Positions 1 to 5,291 of a stretch of 5,694 nt of DNA are shown piece by piece. Below the pieces are notes generated by a model that was not told the origin of the DNA, ran no database searches, and worked only from the letters and a program-made list of their open reading frames with translations. The position numbers and the translations under genes were made by a program. Origin of the DNA: Bacteroidales bacterium (GTDB lineage: Bacteria > Bacteroidota > Bacteroidia > Bacteroidales > UBA12481). The number at the start of each line of letters is the position of its first letter. The stretch's first letter is position 1. The stretch spans positions 1 to 5,694 of the forward strand of contig JAQWAJ010000141.1 in assembly GCA_028707745.1 (NCBI GenBank), written 5' to 3'.

Positions 1-1093
1 ATTCGGGTACGGTGGAAAGCACTTCGGCCAGTTTTTCGACTTCCGGTAACCGGGTAATCAGTTGATAATGATGGTCGGTGGTTAGGATATCCGTGTCGGA
101 TGTTGTAGTTGTTGTAGTTGTTGTAGTTGTTGTAGGGGTTGTAGGTGCCAGGCTATCGAACAGGGACCATTGCTGCGGTTGGGCGGCAGCGGGCGGACTG
201 AAGAGATCTCCTTCTGCAGTGGCAGGAATCACCTTGCTGATCAGGTTTTTAAATTCGAGTTCATCGAACAGGGCACGCAGGGCCCGTTCGTCGGGAGCCT
301 GGCGAATGGAGTTTTCCGCATCGAACGCTATCGGTACTTCGGTGCAAATGGTAACCAGCTGGCGGGCTCTGAGAACCTGTTCGCGGTTTTTTTCCAGCGA
401 TTCCTTCTGTTTCGGTTTTACTTTATCCAGATTTTCATACAGATTTTGTATCGAGCCAAACCGGTGGATCAGGTCTTTCGCAGATTTTTCGCCGATTCCC
501 GGTGCTCCGGGAACATTATCCGAAGCGTCGCCCCAGAGTGCGAGAACGTCGATTACCTGCTCGGGTTTTTCCACTTCAAAATCCCGGCAAACCTCTTCCG
601 GTCCGAGTATTTCCACATCAAATCCCGAACGGCGCGGTTTGAGTATCTTAATTTGCCCGCTGACGAGCTGGGTGTAATCTTTATCGGGCGTCATCATAAA
701 AACGCTGAATCCGTCCTTTTCCGCCTTTTTAGCGATGGTTCCAACCACGTCGTCGGCTTCATATCCGTCGAGCTCGAGAATCGGGATATGGAAAGCTTCA
801 ATAATTTTACGGATGTAGGGGATTCCTACGCGGAGCGCTTCGGGCATAGGAGGACGGTTTGCCTTGTAAGCGTCATACATCTGATGCCGGAAGGTTGGGG
901 CGTGGGTGTCGAAGGCAACCGCAATATGCGTAGGATTCTCCTTGCGCAGCAGCTCCTCCAGCGTCAGGGTAAAACCAAAGGCGGCCGAAGTGTTCACCCC
1001 TTTCGAGTTGATTCTCGGATTCTTGATAAAGGCAAAATACGACCGGTAGATCAGTGCGTAGGCGTCGAGAAGGTAGAGGCGGTGGTCGGACAT
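1..1093 (-). CDS. polA: DNA polymerase I, N-terminal part (5' nuclease domain and linker); gene continues beyond base 1
   Basis: DNA polymerase I removes RNA primers and fills gaps in lagging-strand synthesis and excision repair. 364 codons are visible. Residues 1-290 form the 5'-3' exonuclease (FEN-like) domain: early metal site LLDAYALIYRSYFAF (8-22), the R69/Y73/K77/R80 cluster in FRHQMYDAYKANRP, GYEADDVVG (110-118), TPDKDYTQLV (135-144), and the helix-three-turn-helix GDASDNVPGAPGIGEKSA (188-205). A low-complexity Pro/Gln/Ala/Thr linker (about 291-340) follows, including 11 consecutive threonines (321-331). Sequence from about 341 (HHYQLITRLPEVEKLAEVL) looks like the start of the 3'-5' exonuclease-like domain; the polymerase domain lies outside the window. 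The ATG at 1093 begins the conserved MSDHRLYLLD. No clear Shine-Dalgarno or strong TAnnTTTG promoter was found just upstream, so read-through from queD or a weak promoter is possible. All 5' nuclease acidic motifs are intact. Identification is secure from motifs. Confidence 0.97.
   Translation of the reverse strand, partial: MSDHRLYLLDAYALIYRSYFAFIKNPRINSKGVNTSAAFGFTLTLEELLRKENPTHIAVAFDTHAPTFRHQMYDAYKANRPPMPEALRVGIPYIRKIIEAFHIPILELDGYEADDVVGTIAKKAEKDGFSVFMMTPDKDYTQLVSGQIKILKPRRSGFDVEILGPEEVCRDFEVEKPEQVIDVLALWGDASDNVPGAPGIGEKSAKDLIHRFGSIQNLYENLDKVKPKQKESLEKNREQVLRARQLVTICTEVPIAFDAENSIRQAPDERALRALFDELEFKNLISKVIPATAEGDLFSPPAAAQPQQWSLFDSLAPTTPTTTTTTTTTTTSDTDILTTDHHYQLITRLPEVEKLAEVLSTVPE
101..133 (-). 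repeat. Nine-base tandem repeat encoding 11 threonines in PolA linker
   Basis: On the minus strand the unit is ACAACAACT, about 3.7 copies over 33 bases, in frame with polA and encoding residues 321-331, all threonine. A Pro-Thr-Thr-Pro stretch precedes it. Because the unit is a multiple of three, gain or loss of a copy by slippage would change linker length without a frameshift. On the opposite strand it reads as polyvaline, which has no coding support. Confidence 0.9.
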
Positions 1094-1131
1094 GGTCGTG
1101 TATTAAGGGTAGAGTAACAGATTGAAGCTAA

Positions 1132-1166
1132 GCGTAGAGCAAAGAGCGAAGGGCAGAGGGCAAAGA
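1132..1166 (+). repeat. Left purine-rich heptamer arm of a composite repeat element
   Basis: Five consecutive seven-base units occur on the plus strand: GCGTAGA, GCAAAGA, GCGAAGG, GCAGAGG, GCAAAGA. Bases 1139-1154 match the reverse complement of 1278-1293 at 15 of 16 positions, so this is the left arm of an imperfect inverted repeat around the central heptamer array. It lies in the spacer upstream of polA. Function is unknown. Confidence 0.75.
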
Positions 1167-1198
1167 GGGAGACAGGAGACCGGAAACCGGAGGAACGC

Positions 1199-1261
1199 CA
1201 CTTGTCACTTGTCACTTGTCACTTGTCACGCGTTACGCGTTACGCGTCATGCGTCATGCGT
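1199..1261. repeat. Central heptamer tandem array, nine units
   Basis: Nine seven-base units in a row: CACTTGT four times, CACGCGT, TACGCGT twice, CATGCGT twice, followed by a decayed unit (CACGATT, 1262-1268). Units change stepwise along the array, as if sub-blocks had each been duplicated. ACGCGT within the units is self-complementary, so the array can form local hairpins. It falls between the queD stop and the polA start and appears non-coding. Short heptanucleotide tandem repeats are known in intergenic regions of several bacterial phyla; whether this one is dispersed in the genome cannot be seen here. Confidence 0.9.
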
Positions 1262-1272
1262 CACGATTTTCC

Positions 1273-1293
1273 TCTTCGCCCTTTGCTCTTTGC
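1273..1293 (-). repeat. Right heptamer arm, inverted relative to the left arm
   Basis: Read on the minus strand, three seven-base units follow one another: GCAAAGA, GCAAAGG, GCGAAGA. They are the same family as the left arm at 1132-1166 but in opposite orientation. The arm begins six bases after the queD stop codon, so a queD transcript reading on would carry both arms and could fold into a roughly 16-base-pair stem with a large loop containing the central array. No U-rich run follows the left arm, so it is not a standard intrinsic terminator. Confidence 0.75.
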
Positions 1294-1298
1294 CTTGT

Positions 1299-1745
1299 TT
1301 ACTGGTCTTCCGCCAGCCATTCCGCATAGCTGTTCACCGTTTCGTACAGCCTTACCGACTGCAGCTTTACGGTTGAAGGGAGCTGTGCCTGGAGAATACC
1401 GGCGAAATAGACGACCATATTTTCGGCAGTCGGCTGGAAATCAAACCAGGTCCGCCGGTCGAACATTTCACGGATGTCATCGAATTTGTCGGTCGGAGCA
1501 TTTTTGCTGAGGACCAGACTATGGTCGAAAACATCGACGATGTATTTGTTGACCACCCGTTTGAGGTCCCCGAAATCGATCACCATGCCCAGCTTTTTGT
1601 CGGCCGGGTTTTCGATGGGGGTTCCGCTGACCGTGATCTTCAGGACATACGAATGCCCGTGAATATTTTTGCACAATCCGTCGTAGCCCCAGAGCGCATG
1701 GGCCATTTCGAAACGGAAAATCTTTGTAACCCTGACTGTTGCCAT
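1299..1745 (-). CDS. queD: 6-carboxytetrahydropterin synthase QueD / 6-pyruvoyltetrahydropterin synthase family
   Basis: QueD converts 7,8-dihydroneopterin triphosphate to 6-carboxy-5,6,7,8-tetrahydropterin, the first QueD/E/C step towards preQ0 and queuosine in tRNA wobble positions; it is a cytoplasmic zinc enzyme. The 148-residue product is of usual family length. Zinc ligands are H16 (FEMAHAL), H29 and H31; the catalytic cysteine is C25 in CKNIHGH, the Cx3HGH pattern typical of QueD proper rather than eukaryotic PTPS. GMVIDFGDLK (53-62), FDHSLVL (73-79), PTAEN (105-109) and the substrate-anchoring glutamate in RLYET (E135) are all present. The ATG at 1745 lies three bases after the arsR-family stop, with GGAG (complement of 1754-1757) placed eight bases upstream, inside the preceding gene. 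This implies co-transcription and probably translational coupling with the regulator. No other que genes are visible. A paralogous pterin role cannot be excluded, but the cysteine motif favours QueD. Confidence 0.93.
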   Translation of the reverse strand: MATVRVTKIFRFEMAHALWGYDGLCKNIHGHSYVLKITVSGTPIENPADKKLGMVIDFGDLKRVVNKYIVDVFDHSLVLSKNAPTDKFDDIREMFDRRTWFDFQPTAENMVVYFAGILQAQLPSTVKLQSVRLYETVNSYAEWLAEDQ

Positions 1746-1748
1746 AGT

Positions 1749-2051
1749 TTAATCTCCGCAGGAGCATTTACTGATACATTCTATAACCTGGCTCAGCTCA
1801 TCATGTTTAAGGAAGTAATAAGTATTTTTTCCGTCACGCTTGCTTGCCAGGACGTTCTTATCCTTCAGTATTCCCAGATGATGGCTGGTTGTGGATTGCT
1901 CAATATTCAGTTTTTCATGAATTTCAGTGACAGTCAGTTTAGTCCCTTCCTGAAGCAGGTTGAGGATGGCTATTCTAACCGGATGTGCCAGTGCCTTGAG
2001 CATATTCGACGCTTTTTCAAGCTGATCTGGTTTTAACTCCAGTACATTCAT
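1749..2051 (-). CDS. ArsR/SmtB-family winged-helix transcriptional regulator
   Basis: A 100-residue protein with the compact ArsR fold. The N-terminal helix contains LKALAHPVRIAILNLL (18-33), the family hallmark; EIHEKLNIEQSTTSHHLGIL (43-62) spans the helix-turn-helix with recognition helix around 52-65; the wing is about 68-82 (LASKRDGKNTYYFLK). The classical ELCVCDL metal site of ArsR/CadC is absent. Instead three cysteines cluster at the C-terminal end (C92, C96, C98 in ECISKCSCGD), with H83, which could bind a metal or act as a thiol switch; this is inference. Family members are homodimeric repressors released from DNA by an inducer. The gene directly precedes queD (3-base gap) and is preceded by a promoter lying within an inverted repeat, so autorepression and control of queD are likely. 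The effector is not identifiable from sequence. The ATG at 2051 gives the expected N-terminus. Confidence 0.9.
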   Translation of the reverse strand: MNVLELKPDQLEKASNMLKALAHPVRIAILNLLQEGTKLTVTEIHEKLNIEQSTTSHHLGILKDKNVLASKRDGKNTYYFLKHDELSQVIECISKCSCGD

Positions 2052-2073
2052 CTGATGTTAGGTATTTACTTAA

Positions 2074-2105
2074 TTATGCAAATATATCTATATAATCCTG
2101 CATAA
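2074..2105. promoter_or_regulatory. Candidate operator: inverted repeat over the arsR-queD promoter
   Basis: TTATGCA (2074-2080) and TGCATAA (2099-2105) are perfect seven-base inverted arms separated by 18 bases of AT-rich sequence. Comparing the two 16-base halves gives 11 matches of 16. The centre lies about 38 bases upstream of the regulator's start codon and overlaps the candidate -7 box. ArsR-family dimers commonly bind such AT-rich inverted repeats at their own promoter; binding here is inferred. Confidence 0.6.
2079..2086 (-). promoter_or_regulatory. Candidate -7 box of the arsR-queD promoter (TATATTTG)
   Basis: The minus strand reads TATATTTG, an exact match to the Bacteroidota primary sigma -7 consensus TAnnTTTG. 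A weak -33-like T-run (TTTT, 2108-2105) lies 18 bases upstream. Transcription would start near 2072, leaving a leader of about 20 bases. The box shares bases with the left operator arm, fitting a repressor that blocks polymerase. Confidence 0.6.
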
Positions 2106-2153
2106 AAGAATACCATTCGTCAGGCGGATAGATGATTTTCGTCAAGTCGGGAA

Positions 2154-3035
2154 CTAAAAATACCGGATATCCTCATCCATTACCGAGGTCAGCAGGTTGT
2201 TAGCCAGCCGGCTGGCGCCGATCCTGAAGCGATCCGGGCAGAGCCATTCCTCTCCCAGCAGTCTGGAAATCAGGTAGAAATAGTTGACTGCGTCAAGGGT
2301 TTCGGAGATTCCGCCGGCAGCTTTTATCCCGACAGCTTTACCGGTTAATGCATAAAAATCCCGGACTGCCTTAGCCATTATGTTCACCGCTTCAGGGGTT
2401 GCTGAAACTGCAGTTTTCCCGGTCGACGTTTTAATGAAATCGGCGCCGGCCTCCATAGCGATCAGGCTGGCCAGTCTGATATTGGCGGCAGATTTCAGCA
2501 AACCGGTTTCGAGGATCACTTTTAGTTTTGCTCCGGCAGTGGCTTCGCGGATCAAAATGAGTTCATTGAGCACTTCGAGGTACTCCCCGGCCAGAAAGCG
2601 GCCAACCGAAATAACCACATCGACCTCGTCGGCTCCTTTGCTGACCAGCATTCCGCACTCAGCCAGCTTCACGGCGATGAAGGTCTGCGAGGATGGGAAT
2701 CCCGCGCCGACAGCTGCCAGTTTTACGCCGGGTGCAGTTAATCCATGCCTGATTTCCTCCACCAGCAGAGGGTAAACGCAAACGGCTGCCACTGAAGGCA
2801 TAGTGGGATACAATCCCGGGAATGCATTGAGCAGGTTGGTGAACCGGTGGGCGGTGGCGATGTTGTCTTCGGGATTCAGCGTGGTCAGATCGATCAAGCT
2901 GAAAATGCGTTTCAGCGTTTCCGGTGAATGAAAATCTGCGGGAATGGCAGATAGAATTTCCCGGGTTTCAGTAGCCGTATAGAGATCATTATCGCCGGCG
3001 CCATATTTTTCGCGGTATTCGTTAATCGGTTCCAT
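2154..3035 (-). CDS. deoC: Deoxyribose-phosphate aldolase
   Basis: DeoC is a class I aldolase that reversibly cleaves 2-deoxyribose 5-phosphate to glyceraldehyde 3-phosphate and acetaldehyde, in deoxynucleoside catabolism in the cytoplasm. The 293-residue TIM barrel shows the expected active site: SLIDLTTLNPEDN (46-58), D139 in GADEVDVV, LKVILETGLL (171-180), the Schiff-base lysine K202 in ADFIKTSTGK, and the second lysine K238 in VGIKAAGG. It is about 35 residues longer than the E. coli enzyme, mainly through an N-terminal extension (about 1-40), which I believe is usual for Bacteroidota homologues. The ATG at 3035 follows the dtd stop after four bases (TGATAATATG), indicating one transcript; no Shine-Dalgarno is seen. 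No other nucleoside salvage genes (deoA, deoB, deoD) are nearby. I found no clear terminator after the stop, so read-through towards the arsR-like gene is possible. Confidence 0.96.
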   Translation of the reverse strand: MEPINEYREKYGAGDNDLYTATETREILSAIPADFHSPETLKRIFSLIDLTTLNPEDNIATAHRFTNLLNAFPGLYPTMPSVAAVCVYPLLVEEIRHGLTAPGVKLAAVGAGFPSSQTFIAVKLAECGMLVSKGADEVDVVISVGRFLAGEYLEVLNELILIREATAGAKLKVILETGLLKSAANIRLASLIAMEAGADFIKTSTGKTAVSATPEAVNIMAKAVRDFYALTGKAVGIKAAGGISETLDAVNYFYLISRLLGEEWLCPDRFRIGASRLANNLLTSVMDEDIRYF

Positions 3036-3039
3036 ATTA

Positions 3040-3492
3040 TCAGAATTTATTTTTTGTATCGATCCAAATTGTTACCGGGCCGTCATTAATCAGGCCAACC
3101 TGCATCATAGCCCCGAACTCCCCGGTTTGAAGCGGTTTTCCAAGTTCCCTTGCCATTGATTCCACAAACTTTTCGTATAGCGGGATACTAATTTCAGGCG
3201 GAGCTGCATCGATATAGGATGGACGGCACCCTTTTTTCACTCTGGCGTGCAGGGTAAACTGTGAGACCACCAGAATTTCTCCGCCAATCTCTTTCACTGA
3301 CAGGTTCATTACTCCCTGTTGATCCTCAAAAATCCGTAAACCGGCAATTTTGTTGCTCAGCCAGCTGATATCCTCCTCGCCGTCGCTGTTTTCGATGCCC
3401 ACCAGTATCAGTAGCCCCTGACCGATAGCCGACCGTTCGCTGCCGCTGATGGTGACGTTTGCCTGTGTAACCCGCTGAATGAGAGCACGCAT
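3040..3492 (-). CDS. dtd: D-aminoacyl-tRNA deacylase (D-Tyr-tRNA(Tyr) deacylase)
   Basis: DTD hydrolyses D-amino acids, and glycine mischarged on tRNA(Ala), from tRNAs, protecting translation; it is a cytoplasmic homodimer that uses mainly backbone atoms in chiral selection. The 150-residue product is full length. It has the N-terminal signature MRALIQRVTQANVTI, the SQFTLHA motif (77-83) followed by KKGCRPSYIDAA (86-97), and the Gly-cisPro motif NDGPVT (136-141) near the C-terminus. The open frame extends upstream to 3594, but the added 34 residues lie over the yqaE-like gene and are not family-like, so the start is the ATG at 3492 that gives MRALIQRV. It begins two bases after the yqaE-like stop and ends four bases before deoC, so it is the middle gene of a three-gene operon. 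Confidence 0.96.
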   Translation of the reverse strand: MRALIQRVTQANVTISGSERSAIGQGLLILVGIENSDGEEDISWLSNKIAGLRIFEDQQGVMNLSVKEIGGEILVVSQFTLHARVKKGCRPSYIDAAPPEISIPLYEKFVESMARELGKPLQTGEFGAMMQVGLINDGPVTIWIDTKNKF

Positions 3493-3494
3493 AT

Positions 3495-3656
3495 TTATCT
3501 TCTGTGTCCTTTGTTCAAAATGATCAATGCCGCAATCACCCCGGGTACCCAACCGCAAATGGTGAGCAGGAATACAATCAAAACCGACCCGCATCCCTGG
3601 TCGATGACGGCCAGTGGCGGAAAAAGAACGGATAATATGACCCGGAAAACTGACAT
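3495..3656 (-). CDS. YqaE/Pmp3 family (UPF0057) small membrane protein
   Basis: A 53-residue hydrophobic protein, translated by hand from the minus strand. It carries the YqaE/Pmp3 signature: first membrane segment ILSVLFPPLAVID (7-19), then QGCGSVLIVFLLTICGWVPG (20-39) and IAALIILNKG (41-50), ending in basic HRR. The conserved elements are the P-P-L-A-V segment, the GCG turn, and the T-x-x-G-W-x-P-G-x-I-A-A block. It should span the inner membrane twice. In yeast and plants Pmp3 relatives affect membrane potential and salt or cold stress; bacterial function is poorly known. The TAA stop lies two bases before the dtd ATG, and a good Bacteroidota -7 box lies about 20 bases upstream of its ATG, so it appears to be the first gene of the yqaE-dtd-deoC operon. 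The residues are family-typical, so I regard it as real despite its small size. Confidence 0.92.
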   Translation of the reverse strand: MSVFRVILSVLFPPLAVIDQGCGSVLIVFLLTICGWVPGVIAALIILNKGHRR

Positions 3657-3676
3657 ATCTGTTCAGATTGGTTTCG

Positions 3677-3684
3677 CAAAAGTA
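3677..3684 (-). promoter_or_regulatory. Candidate -7 box for the yqaE-dtd-deoC operon (TACTTTTG)
   Basis: The minus strand reads TACTTTTG followed by C, an exact TAnnTTTG match. It ends 20 bases before the ATG at 3656, so the leader would be roughly 12-15 bases. No clear TTTG is seen at the -33 position. It lies in the 143-base spacer between this operon and the lipoprotein gene upstream. Confidence 0.6.
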
Positions 3685-3743
3685 CTGAAATAACCTGTTT
3701 CCGGTTCTGTAGCCGTTTTTGGTTTTACGGGACCCTGAAAATC

Positions 3744-3774
3744 AGAAAAGCCGGTCTTGAAAACCGGCTTCTCT
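3744..3774 (-). terminator. Intrinsic terminator after the lipoprotein gene
   Basis: A GC-rich hairpin: eight-base stem AAGCCGGT / ACCGGCTT (3748-3755 with 3763-3770), seven-base loop, extended by three more pairs after one mismatch. On the minus strand the stem is followed by a T-rich stretch (TTCTGATTTTC). It sits about 25 bases past the stop codon of the lipoprotein gene and upstream of the yqaE promoter, separating the two transcripts. Confidence 0.85.
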
Positions 3775-3799
3775 ATATAAGGTTGTATGGAACAACGAT

Positions 3800-5224
3800 T
3801 TAAAAATTATCGGAGACTTCGCCGGTATCCCAGTTATAGATATTTCCAAGGGCACAAGCGGAAAAGATCACGCTTGAAGCGGTCACGGTATTCGAATCAT
3901 AGGTAATGAACCCATATTTTGCACTGTTCCGTATCGTAGTGTTGCTGATAGCCAGTTTTCCATGGCAATCAATGTTATACCCATCGCTGCCATATCCACC
4001 ATATTCGACCGTGCAGTAGGTCATTGAATTGGAGAACTCTGACTGGATGGAGATTCCGGACCAGGTTCCGGCTTCTTTATCCAGTGAACTGAATAAAATT
4101 CCTGCCGTTGAGGTCCCTTCTGCAATCAGTTTAGCCGACTCAGGTATGCTCAGCGCACTTTCACGGTTAAACAGCAGTTGAGCACCGGCTTTGATGGTCA
4201 GGTTCTTTTCAGCATAAAGTCCATTGGCAAAATAGTAAGGGATAGTGAGATTATTAATCGTGATATCATTATCGGTAGTTGACCAGGCGACTTCAACATA
4301 ATTTTTTGCGTTATTCGTGAAGGTAGAGGTCTGATCCATCGATGCCAGCAGTTTGATTTCCGTTGCATAAACCGGCACCGTTCCACAGTCGGAGACCGTG
4401 TTGGAGCTGAAAGCGTTGAATTTTCCGTAAACCTCGAAGCCATAGCCCAAAGAACCTGAAACAAGAGTGTTTTTGACAGACAGCGCAGCGTCTGATCTGA
4501 TGTAAACGGAACAGCCGTCTTCGGTAGGTCCGGCATTGAGGATTTGTACATATTCCATCTGATTATCAGCCCGGGCAGAAAAATACCTGATCCCGCCCCA
4601 GGAACCTTTATTCGGATTGTTAACCGGCCCGGCCAGGATAATCGGTTTATCGGCAGTACCGACCATTTTAAGGCCGGCATTTTCACCAACTTCGATATAA
4701 CTATTCACTCCTGAAAACAGGATTTTCACTCCCGGCTCAACGGTCAGGAGAGCGTTTCCTTCGAGATAGAAGCCTCCATCGATGATATAGTCCATTGAAT
4801 TATTGCGGTTTGTCAGTGTCCGGTTTGCCGACATGCTCCCCGACAGGGTTTCCGGATCTCCGGAACCATCCACGGTAATAGTGGCAATGTAAGTAGCTTG
4901 CGAACCATCTTCTGCGATTACGGTATAAACTACAGGAAGAGTGAAATTCTGGGCTACTCCGGAACCTGGACTGACAGTTGCTCCATCTGAAACAGTAATT
5001 GTCGGAACTAAAGCGGTAAGACTGGATCCGCCCGGGACTGTTGCCGTAATAGTGTGTAAATTCTGATCAATGATAGCAGTCACTGTAGGAACAGTCGATG
5101 CGAAGCCAAAGGATAGAACCTGTTTTTCAGAACTTTTAGGATCATCCTTGCCGCATCCGCCAGAAACAAGCAGGAGCATTAATGCAAATGCCGAGCACAA
5201 AACAATGGATTTTGGTTTGTTCAT
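3800..5224 (-). CDS. Surface-type lipoprotein with an Ig-like (DUF5018-like) domain and duplicated beta-helix-like region
   Basis: A 474-residue predicted lipoprotein. Residues 1-23 are a lipoprotein signal peptide (hydrophobic SAFALMLLLV), with the lipidated cysteine C24 in SGGC; GKDD follows, an acidic stretch like that associated with surface export of Bacteroidota lipoproteins. Residues about 36-118 (LSFGFA, then ITATVPGGSSLTALVPTITV and YTVIAEDGSQATYIATITV) resemble the Ig-like DUF5018-type domain common in Bacteroidota surface proteins. From about 147 the chain is rich in short beta strands, Asn, Gly and Ser, as in right-handed parallel beta-helix proteins, and contains two related copies (about 147-280 and 329-457). 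No catalytic residues can be assigned, and no T9SS sorting domain or SusC/SusD partner is present, so binding or adhesion is as likely as enzymatic activity. The gene stands alone, ends at an intrinsic terminator and diverges from the DUF1080 gene. Confidence 0.85.
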   Translation of the reverse strand: MNKPKSIVLCSAFALMLLLVSGGCGKDDPKSSEKQVLSFGFASTVPTVTAIIDQNLHTITATVPGGSSLTALVPTITVSDGATVSPGSGVAQNFTLPVVYTVIAEDGSQATYIATITVDGSGDPETLSGSMSANRTLTNRNNSMDYIIDGGFYLEGNALLTVEPGVKILFSGVNSYIEVGENAGLKMVGTADKPIILAGPVNNPNKGSWGGIRYFSARADNQMEYVQILNAGPTEDGCSVYIRSDAALSVKNTLVSGSLGYGFEVYGKFNAFSSNTVSDCGTVPVYATEIKLLASMDQTSTFTNNAKNYVEVAWSTTDNDITINNLTIPYYFANGLYAEKNLTIKAGAQLLFNRESALSIPESAKLIAEGTSTAGILFSSLDKEAGTWSGISIQSEFSNSMTYCTVEYGGYGSDGYNIDCHGKLAISNTTIRNSAKYGFITYDSNTVTASSVIFSACALGNIYNWDTGEVSDNF

Positions 5225-5261
5225 GATGTAAACTTTAGGGGTTAATAGTTTTTAAAAATAG

Positions 5262-5269
5262 TACCTTTA
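5262..5269 (+). promoter_or_regulatory. Possible -7 box for the DUF1080 gene (TACCTTTA)
   Basis: In the 67-base divergent spacer the plus strand reads TACCTTTA, one base off TAnnTTTG, 22 bases before the ATG at 5292. No convincing TTTG lies at -33. On the opposite strand I could not place a properly spaced promoter for the lipoprotein gene; it must nevertheless lie in or near this spacer. Confidence 0.35.
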
Positions 5270-5291
5270 CCCACCAAATAAAAGGAATTGT

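Noticed and set aside
78..677. A plus-strand frame beginning with a polyvaline run
   Set aside because: The valines are the complement of the threonine repeat in polA, and the rest is low-complexity Ser/Arg-rich antisense sequence.
170..1117. A 315-codon open frame on the plus strand
   Set aside because: It lies opposite polA, whose frame has intact 5' nuclease motifs throughout. The plus-strand product shows no recognisable domain and is best explained as an antisense shadow.
1180..1190. CCGGAAACCGG mini-hairpin as a terminator of queD
   Set aside because: A four-base stem with a three-base loop and no adjacent T-run on the minus strand is too weak to call a terminator.
1199..1261. CRISPR array
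   Set aside because: The units are seven bases, contiguous and without spacers, so this is a simple tandem repeat.
1122..1510. Two overlapping plus-strand frames across the spacer and the 3' end of queD
   Set aside because: Their residues come from translated heptamer repeats (THxSxVT periodicity) and from the antisense of queD; no family resemblance or start signal.
1521..2036. A 171-codon plus-strand frame opposite queD and the arsR-like gene
   Set aside because: Both minus-strand genes have clear family motifs over the same bases, so this frame is incidental.
2052..2153. PreQ1 or other riboswitch ahead of arsR-queD
   Set aside because: The inferred leader is only about 20 bases, and no preQ1-like C-rich stem-loop with an A-rich tail is visible.
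3493..3594. Upstream extension of dtd by 34 residues
   Set aside because: The extension is not conserved DTD sequence and overlaps the yqaE-like gene; the MRALIQRV start at 3492 matches the family N-terminus.
4198..4689. A 163-codon minus-strand frame inside the lipoprotein gene
   Set aside because: It is an out-of-frame shadow, basic and tryptophan/methionine-rich, without signal peptide or domain; the longer frame has a lipobox and repeated strands.
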